A stretch of 64,000 nt of DNA from Conoideocrella luteorostrata (taxonomy: Eukaryota; Ascomycota; Sordariomycetes; Hypocreales; Clavicipitaceae): assembly GCA_032433595.1 (NCBI GenBank), contig JASWJB010000034.1, positions 124,001 to 188,000 on the forward strand, read 5' to 3'. The notes under the pieces were generated by a model. It saw nothing but the letters and a program-made list of their open reading frames with translations. It was not told where the DNA came from and did not search any database. This document shows, one piece after another, positions 1 through 11,413 of the stretch. The position numbers and the translations under genes are program-made. Every line of letters starts with the position of its first letter. The first letter of the stretch is position 1.

Positions 1-1394
1 ATACCGAATGCACCCAGAAATTAGCAAGTTTCCCAGCACCGAATTCTACGAAGGGCAACTTCAGGATGGCCAGGACATGCTCCAACTTCGACGGCAGCCC
101 TGGCATAACAGTGCATTGCTTAGTCCCTATCGCTTCTTCGACGTGGAGGGTGTTCAAGCAAAGGGCCGCAAAGGCAGGTCACTGGTGAATACCAAGGAAC
201 TGGATGTTGCCATCGAGATGTACGAACGCTTCAGGAAGGAATACGAGCAGTGCGACCTAACCGGGAAAATTGGCATCATCACACCCTATAAGGCGCAACT
301 ATTTGAAATGCGGAAACGTTTCATCAGCCGATATGGCGAAAACATCACAGACATCATCGAATTCAACACCACAGACGCTTTTCAAGGCCGCGAATGTGAA
401 ATTATTATATTCTCTTGCGTACGAGCCAGCTCAACTGGTGGCATTGGTTTCATGACAGACATTAGACGTATGAACGTTGGTCTGACGCGTGCCAAATCGT
501 CACTGTGGGTTCTTGGAGATTCCAGAGCCCTAGTTCAAGGTGAGTTCTGGAAGAAACTGATTGAGGATGCCAAGGCCCGGGACCGTTATACAAAGGGAGA
601 TATATTGGGCATGTTCAGGCGACCTTTGCAGCAAGTCAACCCCTCTTTGGCTTATTCTACTATTCAAAATCCGTCACCCAAAGACATCGACATGGAGGAT
701 GCGCCGTCGGCAAATGAAGCTTCAGACGCCGCGCAAAATAACACGAAACCATACGATTCCTCACCTTATAGCATCATAGCACCTCGCCCCGATCTCGGTG
801 AACCCAGCAAGCCTCCTCGAGATATGACCAACAACAAAACAAACATCATTGTACCACGTGAAGGTGGTCCGCCAACCATACACACGTCGAATAATCAGCA
901 CACCGAGAACAAAAAACGAGCTCTGGATGGCTCTGATTTTGACCAGCAGTCATCAAAGAGAGTATGTGACAAGTCAGCGGTCACTTGCGTGACCAGTAAT
1001 ACTACCCAGAATTCTAACATGGCAACAGATTGCAACGAGCAGCAAGTCACGAGGTGGACTAATGGGCAAATTCGGCGGGAAACCGATGACGCAAATGAAG
1101 CCACCAAAGGATCCCTCAGCAATGTCTGTGCTGGGAATGGTACCCCCGGAACGACCTCCAGCGAGGACGACGATGGATTCGAAAGCGATTCCGACGAATC
1201 AAACGCCGAGTGGATCGACGTCGTCATCAATCCAACCTAGCAGCTCTATGGCTAACACAAAGGTATGTGCACAGCTTCAACTGTCCATTACGTTGGTACA
1301 GACTGACACTGTATACTAGCCGATGAACAAACCACCGCCACAGGCCCTTCGAAAGAAAGCCAAACCAAGTTTGTTCATGCCTAAGAAAAGGTAA
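1..1394 (+). CDS. sen1: Sen1-type superfamily 1 RNA/DNA helicase, C-terminal part (5' truncated by window)
   Basis: Exons <1..961, 1029..1262 and 1320..1394; the reading frame enters from the left edge (Tyr-Arg-Met-His-Pro-Glu at positions 2-19). Visible are late motifs of the UPF1-like/Sen1 helicase core: YRMHPEIS, GIITPYKAQ, a DAFQGRE motif near residue 123 of the fragment and MNVGLTRAKSSLWVLGD near 160. Sen1 helicases act in the nucleus in transcription termination and R-loop removal. Intron 962-1028 (donor GTATGT, branch CTAAC, acceptor CAACAG, 67 nt) shifts the frame so that the TAG at 1238-1240 is not used. A second intron, 1263-1319 (donor GTATGT, branch CTGAC), leads to a last exon coding for a basic tail ending PKKR, a plausible nuclear localisation signal. 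The region after the helicase core is low complexity. Family confidence is high; the tail is a splice-based inference. Confidence 0.88.
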
Positions 1395-4300
1395 CATGAT
1401 AAGCAAGAACGAAGGATCATGATTATTTTCGTTTTCTCTCATCCCATCCGAGGAAGTAAATTATCAGCATAGCGATGGCGCACTTCACACTTTAGACGGT
1501 TGAAAACATGTTTTAGGCGTCCTGGAAAGCATAGGATACTAGCTTTTTTGAAATTAGAATATACTTTGCATAGGGCGCGAGAGACGGAACGCTGGGTTCG
1601 CTAAACCCATCCGGAGCGTTAGATAGAAGCCATTCAAAGATTGTGTGGTAAAGGGGGACGAAGAAATCGGGCTCCAACAGGGTAAAGATGCTTGGTATTT
1701 AACCCGGCTTCTCGAACGCGAAGCTGAACCTCGTACATTGTACGTAGTATGCCATGGTGACAAAGATGTCAGATTGAAGACATTCAGGCTGGCGTGGATG
1801 CCGGATCATATCGTCTGCCCAAGAAGCCAACGGTCCACAACATAGCAGAACATAGCAGAACAGAGTAAAACTTGATCAATCGCCGTGGACGGAAAACATC
1901 GATGTCCATGGCAGAGGTTGTCTCAGATGGCCATGATCTGCTACCCACAAGAAGTTGGATCAAATGGGCGTCGCTAGACAGGGTCGATCGAATCTTCTAC
2001 TCGTCCCTCCATAGTGCTTAAGCAGTAGTTGCAATGTGGTCCAAAATCGAGAAGGTCATCGTGCCGGTTGTGAAGTACATTAGAGTCCACAGCCAGAGAT
2101 GGCTGATTGGCGTCACGGCGAGATGGGGCCTTGTAGGTACCGTATATTACTACGGGAGTAGTACAGTCCTAGTTACGTAACTGATCGTTTGCAATATGTA
2201 ATAATACTTGGAGAAAAGTCGATCATAGCAAGACGGGGGCCGAGGTGGGATAGCTGGCTGGATGATTAGAACATCGCTACGGAGTAGTTATTCCATCACA
2301 ATATTCACGAGTACTGTTCTCCATACTCCGTACACATGCTGGCGGTTGCTCGCAAGCCTTTGCCGGAAAAGGCCCCCCCCCCCGGTTGGTCTGTGACAGG
2401 GAGAACTGAGACCATGCAGCAGTTGTATGCAAGAAACGGAACATTGGCGGGGATTGATCAGAAAAAGATCAGATGCATGCATGCACGCAGGCATTCGAGC
2501 ATCTAGTCGCTCAGATCCTTGACAAAAGGTTCCAACTGCAGCAGCAAGGTGGCACGGTGGGTGGACGCATACAATACGAGCGCTGGAGCGGCGCAGCACT
2601 AGAAGCAAACGAAAGGGGACTCGGGGACATGCAATATGCTATTGCATTATGCCATACAGCCTGCATACCGCACACTGCATGCTGGACGACAGGGCTGTGT
2701 GCAGACTCTGCCGGCTAGCCAATCATTATCCCTCTGTCAGGCTGGCGAGCTGCATATTCTGATTCGGAAAAGCAGGTGTGGAGGAAGAAGGGGACGCAGT
2801 CGATGACAGCGAGGCGGGAAGCTCGTCATCATGCATGCAGGTGCTGAATACCTGCAGGTCGGTGGTGGCGACTGAAACCTCTATATTGCTTTAATTTACA
2901 GAGTATTGATTTTTAATTATTTTTTATAGTTTGCTACCTGCCTCCTCCTTGTTTTACACGCGAACTAATTAGCAAGCTGGCAAGACGAAGCCTCAATCTG
3001 CCCATTCTGCTCTTCAATGCCCCACCCGGATAGCACGATGGCATGATGGCCAAGATACCTACCAGGGAGCTCCCGTCGTTTTTTTGTTGAGCTGAGTTCT
3101 CCCGTAGATATAGATTGAAGCTGTGGAGCGAGCCCCTGTCTATTTGCCTGTCTGTCTCTGTCTGTCTGTCCCGACAAATCTGGCTTTGTGGACGCGGCGG
3201 CCAAGCAGCAGACCACCAGAGCCACCAGCGCCACCAGCGCAACGGCAAGTTGCGGGCACAATAACATCGCAAGCCACTGCCCTGCTATCCGACATGTTCC
3301 GCCCAATCTCGTCGCATGGGCAGAACGAGTGGTCCGCGCTTTTCGCATCTCCATCTAATTGTGCGGGGACACACGCAGACAGAAGCACAGACCTGCCGAA
3401 GACAGATGTGGGCTATCATCGCTGCAAGATGCAACAGCAACCAAGTTTGGATCTCATGGACTCAAGCATCCTACTCAGTTCAGCTACACCGTCGTTGGAC
3501 GTTCAGCTGCCGCTCGGACGGACAGCAACCCAAAGTACTGGCACTCTTGTCGCCGACTTAACAGAGTAACCACTCACTGTACGGAGTACGGAGAACAAGA
3601 TAGTGGCGATGCCTCAGGGACTTAGACGCGCACAACTCAGCTCCGTGAGATTCATTTTTGAGAGCGGACGGTGGGGCAGATCTGGCTGCACTCGGGAGCA
3701 TGGAAGCATGCAGTTCGGCTGCTACTCTGCGGTGCTCCGTCCTGCGTGCTTGCATTATATTGTATCTACGGAGTAGTACCACGGAGAACGGACGGACTGA
3801 CCAGCATTCTAATTCATTGCGGCGACGACGATCTCGCTCGCCAGCCGACTCGTAGAGACGGCTCAGCTCGCCGCCAGCTCGTCGCCAGCTTGCCAACCGC
3901 CCCCCAACTTCCAGGCTCGCCCGTCCTGTGTTGTACTTACAATACTAGTACTGTATGTACGGAGTACGGAGTAGGAAGACAATTATGTGTTGCCAAGTGG
4001 GCCGCGGCACTGGCCAGCCAGCCTCCATCGTGGCTGGTTCCTATTTCGCCCAATCCCTGTTCGCTCTTTACCAGGGGTCTCGTCACCCACCGCGCTAGGG
4101 TCAAGACTTTCTTTTTCTCTGCGATGGTTCAAGGCAGCTGGGCCATCTGCCTCCTGCCATTGGGGCCAGGGACATTGCCTACCACGGCGTGCTGGGTTGA
4201 ATGGCGTTAGATGATGGAAGGGAAAGGGTTGCCTCTCGCGCCTCTCGTCTGTGGTGAAGAAACCTGGATTCTCGTCAGCGTCCGCGCTGTGACGCAGTTT

Positions 4301-5823
4301 CCCGCTCAGCTCGCTCAGCTCGAGAGTGGTCTGGCACTCGAGCATCTCCTGCTCCATCATCTGTGCAACTGCGGAGTATTTGTACATGTGCACGATGCAG
4401 TACGGAGTACTACTAGTACCACGCTGCCCATACTACCTTACTGCGGAGTACTTGAATGGGTGGACATACTAGTATACACACACACACTTGACATATTATA
4501 CTAGTAGCAGGACAGCCCAAGGCGCCCTAGTTGGATCAGTGTGGACGCTGGCCATCAGAACCCCCGGCCTCTCTCGACGGGATGGCAATTAAAAATTAAT
4601 TACGGCTCTTCCCCGACGACCAGAGGCTTATTGAATAGGGAACCACGCGGCACAGAGCTCCGAGTGCAGTAACTACTTGCTCTGTACTCCGTACAGCACG
4701 ACCGGATAACTAGTTAGTAGGACAATAAGCGGTAAAGGTTAAGCGACGGTTCGGGTTTTTGTTTCACAGCCATTCGAATTCCTGTTCCCGCTAAAACTGG
4801 CCAAGCAGGGAGTGCTCCGTACGGGGTACGGAGTAGATAGCTAGTAATCCATCACCAACTCCAGCCGCCTTGTCACTGTGCGTCGGCGGTTGATGTCTGC
4901 AGGTGCAGGGTTTCCAGATCCCCAGTCACCTCAACCACCCTGTCGGATACTCCATACACCGACCGTCCTTCCTGCAAGTTAAGTCGTCTGAGACTCTGGA
5001 GTTGTGCAGACTTGCCAGAGGCTGGAGGGCATCTTCAACAAGGCACTTGCAAGGGTCAAATTTCCGACCCTTCTGTGATCTTCCGTCATCTTTCCTCCCC
5101 CGGTTCAGAGCCCATTGGGGATTTGGGAGCTTGACGATCACTCGTCATTTATTCCGTGGTGTACGGAGTGCGGTGTTCCTTTTACACCAGCACCTCGGTT
5201 CCTTCACTCCATTTCCCCTCTGCTTTCTGCTCCTCGCGGATTCACAGCAATACTTCTCCTTGTCACGTTGGAGTGTCCGAGTGGGTGTGTTGAGCTGGCC
5301 GTTGTTTCTTCTCCCTTCTTTAAGACGATGCGAGACGCCTTCGCCACTACAACCCTTCGCTGCTGAGCATCTTGTCCGTTCAGCCAGACTCGGCCGCCAG
5401 CCTCGCTACCGGCTTCCCTTTCTTTCCTTCTTTGTTCTTTTTTAGTTCCATTTAGCTTGTTTTGCTCGGGACTGAGACCCTGCGTCAATCCATTCCCATT
5501 CCCAGCCGCGGGGTTTGATTCTTGCCTGGTGAACCAGTGCCCGCCTGAGACAAGTCCTCCGGACCACACTGGAAGCAGCCAGCCCGCCAGGCATGTGCCG
5601 GTCTTGAGCTTCATCCAGTCATCAGACACCAGCCACTTCTGGTGTTTATTTTGTCCCGCAAAAGTATTGACCGGCTCCTGATCGCCTGCATGCAAGGGCG
5701 GTCTGAGAGAGGTGCTCGGTACTGTAGTTGAAGGCCATCCCCTCCTGCCGTAGCCGCTACCGCTGCCACTGCCACTGTCACGGCTGCTCGCAACGTAATA
5801 TATTAGGTAGGGAGGTGGCCGTC
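1395..5823. other. 4.4-kb gene-poor stretch, probably including the long 5' leader of the next gene
   Basis: No coding sequence here is convincing: open frames are short, overlap on both strands and lack domain signatures. The stretch holds at least nine copies of the TACGGAGTA/TACTCCGTA motif (for example near 2280, 2323, 3579, 3768, 3958, 4400, 4684, 4826 and 5161), a CTGT microsatellite near 3150-3168 and a C-tract near 2372. GC-rich, pyrimidine-rich DNA from about 5100 to 5800 looks like a promoter and leader for the gene starting at 5824. Confidence 0.6.
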
Positions 5824-8136
5824 ATGGCTCGTCCCGTATCCCTCAACAGGAGATACACGGCGTCATCAGCGGACGACGCCGCTCCGTCTTTCTCTCCTCT
5901 GAGTTCGAACCCCTTTGTTCTCCATCGCCGCACCCACACAGGCGTGGAAGAGCCTCAGCGTGTAGAAAGGTCTGGGGGGCGCCCGCAGTCTGCCTTACCA
6001 CACCAGAGGGTTCGCAACAACCTCTATGCCGGCGATCTACACGACACGATGCCGCTGGCGGAGAGAATTCTTGCATATCGATCAAGAGATGATGTGACTG
6101 CTCTGGTCGACTTTCTGAAAAATCAACCCCCTCCTTCATACAACTTCATGTCCATTCCAGATGATTGCGGTGACGATAACCGCGGCCGATGGTCCAAGAT
6201 CAAGACCATAGCAAGGAGGAGCAAGTCGATGCCCAGGGAACGACAACATATTCGACTCCCAGACTCGGCAGTGGCAGGCATGACCATCGGTGGTCACCGG
6301 CACATTGCCATCTCAATTCCACTGGAGGCTACTCCGTATGCCAACGATATGAGGTCGCAGTATCCTGTCACCACCCACAACATTCAGATGGGTATACCCA
6401 GCAAAGAGTCAGTCCGCACATACCGGAACGAAAAAGGTGTTGTGACCGTATTGCGGCCTGTAACAGAGCTCCGCGAGGCGGACGCCAGATCAGTCGCTTC
6501 CAAGCGTCGATCTCCTCCATACGCAAACTCCCAAGGACTCAAACCTCCACCCGTCCCACCGTATAAGCCAACAGGCAATGCAGGTAGTCGACCCCATGAC
6601 TATATTGGCTATCTCCCTACAAAATTTGATACACCATCACTTGACGATAGCTCTGCGCCATGGCACGTTCCTCAAACGCCATCGAGAGCCGAGGGATCCA
6701 CTCAAAACAACCAAATCCCGCCTATATTTCAACGGGCTACCTACCCAGCTCGTGGTTCAAGTATGGTTGCCAACCGAGGCAACACAGACCCACTTTCTAT
6801 TGATGGTGTGATTTCGCCTCAAGAGCAGGTGTCACATATACCTATCGTTTCTCGACCCAGGTACTTCTCAGAATCGTTCAACCGCGAGCGACAGGCCTCC
6901 ACAACAGGCAACAACCCGGTAGGAGATGAGAGCAGGAAAGGGTATCAAAAATCAGATTCTGGCTCCCAGCCTTTGGAAAAAAATGATGTCCGTCCAATTC
7001 TTAACAGAAATGGAAGTCAAATCCGCACCACAACCTTAGTTGCAGACAGCCCTCTCTTATCGCAGGATGATGATTCTTGTCCTCCAACGCCCGGCTCAAC
7101 AAGGAGCAGAAAGGACATTGTCAGGGCGAAAAAACGACGAGATATGGAGGCTCTATGGCAAGCTAGAATGAAGGAGCAACACCAACGTAATACGGGGGCT
7201 TTGGACACGAGTCAGCCAACAACAACAGCAACAACGCAGACATTATCAAAAGTGACAAATTACCCATATGCCGCCGTCTCAAAGTCAGGATCGAACTTGA
7301 CCCTGAGCAATCTCATGGTGGTGATGGATGTGGAGCCATGTTCAACTGACGACACAGAGCCAGCTGTGTGCCCGAAGTTGTCGACTTCAGAAGAAGCAGC
7401 CAAGAACCGAGCAGAATCACCAGCCCCATTAGTAACTGTTAGCAGTCCAACCATACCAACACCTCCAACTTCACCTCGCAGAACGCCACCTCAGAGACAT
7501 AGTGCATCAGATAGGACGTCGCTGACTCGCCGACGAGAGTGGAAGGCCGTCAGAGAGAAGGAGAGAAAGGCACGAGAGGCCATGATGGTAGCTACAGCTA
7601 AGGCACAGCAGCTAGCGTCTGGTGGAGTGACATATGATAACGGCGCCGTTTCTCAGGCGGACCAAGAGGTGCTGCGATTGTACGAAGCGTATCGGGAACA
7701 CCGCCTTCGGGATATGGAGCGACGTCTGCACAGATTAGAACGAAATGGCGATGTCTGGCTGCAAGCTCTGGTACCTGTTTTGAATAGCATGAACAAAACC
7801 CTGGCTGGAGAGAACGGCCAGTCGCTAGAGGACACCAGGGACTGGGCATCGGATGGCGAGATGGAGGGGGCCGCGGAACAGACGAGCCGGGACGTGCAGA
7901 AGAAGAGACTCACACGAAGGTCGAGTTTGACACAGGCCAGACTGTTGGAAAAGCTGACTGGACAGAGTTATGACGATGATACGTGGAGTGATAGCATTAG
8001 CAGGAGTGACGACGCGAGTGGTTTGGGTACTATCGAGCCCCTAATGAGAGAGCTTGCGGGAGAAGCGAGGCTTTGGGAGGGCACGACGACGCAATCGCCC
8101 GTGGCCACCACGAATGGACAAATCCATGTGATATGA
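5824..8136 (+). CDS. Unrecognised 770-aa Ser/Pro/Arg-rich protein with a coiled-coil segment
   Basis: I do not recognise the family. The start is taken at the ATG at 5824 (MARPVSLNRRY), the first in-frame ATG after an upstream region that is open but has no ATG. The protein is mostly low-complexity and basic, with many Ser, Pro and Arg residues and SP/TP sites that could be phosphorylated. Residues about 575-615 are rich in Lys, Arg and Glu and helical, and residues about 615-665 form a second charged helix (repeated LYEAYREHRLRDMERRLHRL pattern) likely to be a coiled coil. No signal peptide, membrane segment or catalytic motif is seen. This looks like a conserved, largely disordered fungal protein with a scaffold or cytoskeletal role at most. 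One uninterrupted exon of this length with biased codon use supports a real gene. Confidence 0.75.
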   Translation: MARPVSLNRRYTASSADDAAPSFSPLSSNPFVLHRRTHTGVEEPQRVERSGGRPQSALPHQRVRNNLYAGDLHDTMPLAERILAYRSRDDVTALVDFLKNQPPPSYNFMSIPDDCGDDNRGRWSKIKTIARRSKSMPRERQHIRLPDSAVAGMTIGGHRHIAISIPLEATPYANDMRSQYPVTTHNIQMGIPSKESVRTYRNEKGVVTVLRPVTELREADARSVASKRRSPPYANSQGLKPPPVPPYKPTGNAGSRPHDYIGYLPTKFDTPSLDDSSAPWHVPQTPSRAEGSTQNNQIPPIFQRATYPARGSSMVANRGNTDPLSIDGVISPQEQVSHIPIVSRPRYFSESFNRERQASTTGNNPVGDESRKGYQKSDSGSQPLEKNDVRPILNRNGSQIRTTTLVADSPLLSQDDDSCPPTPGSTRSRKDIVRAKKRRDMEALWQARMKEQHQRNTGALDTSQPTTTATTQTLSKVTNYPYAAVSKSGSNLTLSNLMVVMDVEPCSTDDTEPAVCPKLSTSEEAAKNRAESPAPLVTVSSPTIPTPPTSPRRTPPQRHSASDRTSLTRRREWKAVREKERKAREAMMVATAKAQQLASGGVTYDNGAVSQADQEVLRLYEAYREHRLRDMERRLHRLERNGDVWLQALVPVLNSMNKTLAGENGQSLEDTRDWASDGEMEGAAEQTSRDVQKKRLTRRSSLTQARLLEKLTGQSYDDDTWSDSISRSDDASGLGTIEPLMRELAGEARLWEGTTTQSPVATTNGQIHVI

Positions 8137-9042
8137 AGTAGATAAAGGGGATGATGAGCAAGAATGATGGCGGTCCGCGAAAAGCGATGCTTGCCTTCCC
8201 CCGCCTTTTTTTTGCGTGTGTGGACTTGGTCATATCGTGCGACAAGGACCTATGTCGTATACTAAATTAGGGTGAACATGTGTGAGCCTTTTTTGTGAGA
8301 AGTGGCTTTGGAGGGATGAACATTCATCTGGTGGATTAGTGAGCGTGCTGAGGCAAATTTCAGTCTCCTATGTGAGCAATATACAGTTACATGGCCATGG
8401 CATGACAACAAATACATCATCATGCTACTCATATAAGACTTGATAAATGTGTGCGCTGTTGAAGCAGGCAACGGTACTACTATTTTGACATGGTTTTATG
8501 GGGAATGCGGCTGGTCGTGTTGGATGGATGCAAAATAGCTATCCATCGTGTCTATTGGATTGCTTGGAGTGCACAATGCTCATGTCGGCTTTATCTAACT
8601 TCAAATAAGAGCCAATGAGAGCACTGTTCTTAGTTGTTGAAGCGCCTCTCGTTTCAAGTTTGGCTCAACAGTGCATCTCCCTAACGTCGCGTGTAAGTGG
8701 CATGGCAACCATTGCACCAAAATTGCATTGCCACACAGCCAACCATATATATATTCCTTTCAAATACCAGGGATTTCACATTCATCCCCACCAAACAGGA
8801 CAGCTCTTCTACGTAAATACCATGTGAATTGCCCCCGTCTGAATGGCAAGTAAATAGCCAGCCATTGACATGGGCATCATCATCATCATCACGACCACGA
8901 CAAGCTAGCTCCCTCAAGTCAATGACGTACCCACAACTCCCGCCCTTCGTTTACTTCACTTCAATTCACTTCACTTCACAACCACCACACCCATCATGCC
9001 AATACACCAACACAATTCCACGACGGGGGGATCAAAAGCACA
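8137..9042. other. Intergenic: 3' region of the 770-aa protein gene and promoter of the SDR gene
   Basis: No coding signal. It contains AT-rich DNA, a short ATC repeat near 8875-8890 and a repeated CACTTCA element near 8955-8980 just before the SDR start. Confidence 0.5.
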
Positions 9043-9879
9043 ATGCCCTCCCGCCCCTGGATCTTCGTCTGCCCATCCAGCCGCGGCATCGGCCTCCACC
9101 TCATGCAGCGTCTCCTGCGGACCACCACCCTCCCCGTCCTAGGCACATTCCGCCACGCCGACGACTTGTCGCGCACCAAGAAGGCCATTCTGTCCAGCAC
9201 CAGCAAAAGCACAAGCAGCCATGACGAGATTGCACTGTCTAAAAGACTGCACCTCCTCCACGTAGATGTCACAGACGAGACGTCCATCCGCAGCGCCGCC
9301 CTGACAGCACGCGACTTGTTCCCCCCCCACACCCATCACTTACATCTCTCGTGTGCGATGCCCGGCGTGCTGCGGCCTGAGAAGAGTCCCGCGCAGGTAG
9401 ATGCCGGTGCCAGCCTGCACATGTTCCAGGTCAACACCGTGGGGCCGCTGCTCCTAGCCAAGCATTTTGCAGAGTTTCTGCCACGACGAGCCACGGAGAT
9501 GGATGGCACGGCGGCGGCGGCAGCTGGCCTGCCCGGCCATGCTACCTGGCTGTTCATGTCTGCGCGGGTCGGCTCCGTCACGGACAACAAAACCGGCGGG
9601 TGGTTTTCCTACCGCGCTAGCAAGGCGGCGGTAAATAGTCTGGCCAGGAGCTTGGATGTCGCGCTGGGTGCGAGGAGCGGTGACAAGGCGTTGGCGATGG
9701 CGTATCATCCCGGCACGGTGAAGACGGACTTTAGCAGGGAGTTTTGGGGGACCGTGCCGCAGGGGAAGCTGTTTAGTCCGGAGTATGCGGTCGAACGGAT
9801 GATGGAGGTGGTGACGGGGCTGCGGGTAAGTCAGCGGGGGAAGTGTCTGGATTGGAAGGGAGAGGTTGTTCCGCCGTAG
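9043..9879 (+). CDS. Short-chain dehydrogenase/reductase (C-factor-like SDR)
   Basis: A 278-aa NAD(P)-dependent oxidoreductase of the classical SDR fold, the usual length for the family. The N-terminal dinucleotide-binding turn is PSSRGIG (residues 11-17), which replaces the usual TGxxxGIG. The catalytic Tyr-xxx-Lys is YRASK (Tyr190, Lys194), preceded by candidate catalytic serines Ser173 and Ser178, and the PG motif follows (YHPGTVKTDFS). The usual NNAG motif after strand 4 is replaced by CAMPG. The HVDVTD stretch is the typical acidic site contacting the adenine. It most resembles the cell-to-cell-signalling C-factor subfamily, whose substrates in fungi are mostly unknown. Single exon; the start ATG opens with the first beta strand. 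Convergent with chs5. Confidence 0.9.
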   Translation: MPSRPWIFVCPSSRGIGLHLMQRLLRTTTLPVLGTFRHADDLSRTKKAILSSTSKSTSSHDEIALSKRLHLLHVDVTDETSIRSAALTARDLFPPHTHHLHLSCAMPGVLRPEKSPAQVDAGASLHMFQVNTVGPLLLAKHFAEFLPRRATEMDGTAAAAAGLPGHATWLFMSARVGSVTDNKTGGWFSYRASKAAVNSLARSLDVALGARSGDKALAMAYHPGTVKTDFSREFWGTVPQGKLFSPEYAVERMMEVVTGLRVSQRGKCLDWKGEVVPP

Positions 9880-10009
9880 ATATCACGGATGGTTCTTGGT
9901 GCATCGTGTAGTTTCAGTGATGGAATGGAATGGGACGGGACGGGATGAGCGTTCTTCTGATCGTGGATCATGTCTGCTTCATAATGAGGAGCTCATGAGC
10001 ATTTCTTAA

Positions 10010-10050
10010 GAGGAGAGAGAGAGCGAGAGACAGAGCGAGAGGGAGACAAC
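10010..10050. repeat. GA-rich low-complexity tract
   Basis: A purine tract of GAGA and GAGC units between the convergent SDR and chs5 genes, probably in a 3' untranslated region. No coding potential. Confidence 0.6.
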
Positions 10051-10159
10051 AGACGTCTTGGCCGGTAAATCATGTACAATACATAGCATTAATAGAGAAT
10101 ATATGTTTAGAGCATCCATCATCTAATCTTCATCAATGGAGGTTCCTTCTTCATGACCT

Positions 10160-11413
10160 CTACAACTCCACCTCCTGGAATGACGCACCGTCCGGCGTGC
10201 CAGATGGCTTCTCCTCCGCGTCTTGTTTTGCATCATCGTCTCTGTCCTTGGCATCTTGATCCGCTTCAGCCTCCTTCGCGTCTCCCTTGCTCGATGAGCT
10301 TAGGCGCAGAGCAGCCATCTGCTCTTCCTTATCCTCTAATCTCATCTTCTGGTCGTCGGGGTGCGAATCAGGCTTGGATTTTTGTTCAGGTCCGTCAATG
10401 GTTTTCTTGTCGTCGGCTTCATCATCGTCTTCCTCCTCTTCCTTCCCACCGTCCGCCTTTTCATCATCCTGGTCCTTGTTCTTGGTATTCTCATCATCCT
10501 TTGAAGCAGCAGCAGCAGTAGCAGCAGCAGCAGGCGTCTCATCCTTGGCGGGAAGGGGCGGCGGCGAATTTGGTTCCTGACTAGGGGGCCCTGGCCTCAT
10601 GGCATCAAGGTAGAACTTGGTGACGCCAAGAATGCGGCCATTCTTCTCACACGCGTCCACCCATTCCGGCCGCACCACGGGGATGTTCGTCTCAACAGCC
10701 TTCTCCCAAGCCGTGCCTCGGCCCTCAGTGGTCACGAAATGCGTCGTGTCGATGCGCACGCCGTCCACGATCTTGGCTCCAATCCGCTCCACAGCCTTGG
10801 ACAGGTTCTCCTTGGTGGCGGCAGGCAAGATGCCCGTGGTGATAGTGATGCCACTCAGGTCCGTCATCTTGTGCGTACGCACAGTCACCTTCTCGCTCGT
10901 TCGTGTGCCCGCCGTCGTCCTCAGAACCAGATGGAAGGTGTATTCGGTGTCGACGGCCAGCCCGCTGATCTTGGTGCTGTGCATCTGCAAGGGGCGAGGG
11001 ATGTTGCCGGCCTTTTGGCCATTTCGGTACAAACTCAGTGATATCAGGTCGGCGGTGGCCAGCTCTATGGGGTCCCATTCGAGGACTACAGAGGTCTGGG
11101 TGGCATTGCGGCAGCGCAGGGCGGGGCTGGAGGGCTCCGAGGCGCCAAAGGAGTGGAAGATGCGGTCTTGTAGGGCGCGGAACTTCTGCTCTGCGGCCGC
11201 TTCCTTCTCGGTGTTTTGGGAGACGGCTATGTCGACGATGCTGCCGGAAGAGATGTTGGGCGGGAGGAGGATGGAGGGGAACTCGATCTGCGACGGATTA
11301 GATTAGACGCTGGGTGGATGTGTCATGGGGGGGAAACGAACCAGTCTCTTGTCCGGCGTGAGGAGGACCGTGACGCCGGCATCGACCTTGCCGACGGTTA
11401 GGGACACGAGCAT
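10160..11413 (-). CDS. chs5: Chs5/exomer subunit (fibronectin type III plus BRCT)
   Basis: Two exons on the minus strand: 11413..11342 and 11287..10160, giving 399 aa. The 54-nt intron 11288-11341 has the less common donor GTTCGT and acceptor CGCAG; splicing restores the conserved DKRL-IEFPS junction. Domains in order: the Chs5 N-terminal dimerisation segment (residues 1-75), a fibronectin type III domain (about 78-165) and a BRCT domain (about 165-255, with a conserved Trp in PEWVDACE). A disordered tail follows, with Ala runs and dense Asp/Glu/Lys. Chs5 is the scaffold of exomer at the trans-Golgi network, which sends chitin synthase and other cargo to the cell surface. Yeast Chs5 has a longer Lys-rich tail. 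Confidence 0.93.

Noticed and set aside
3123..3569. 148-codon plus-strand frame in the gene-poor left part
   Set aside because: Starts in a CTGT microsatellite and overlaps open frames on both strands; no conserved features.
5728..5823. Upstream extension of the 770-aa protein frame
   Set aside because: It has no ATG (starts only at TTG); the first ATG is at 5824.
10287..10580. Ser-rich plus-strand frame
   Set aside because: Antisense of the acidic tail of chs5 (GAA/GAC runs read as TTC/TCG).
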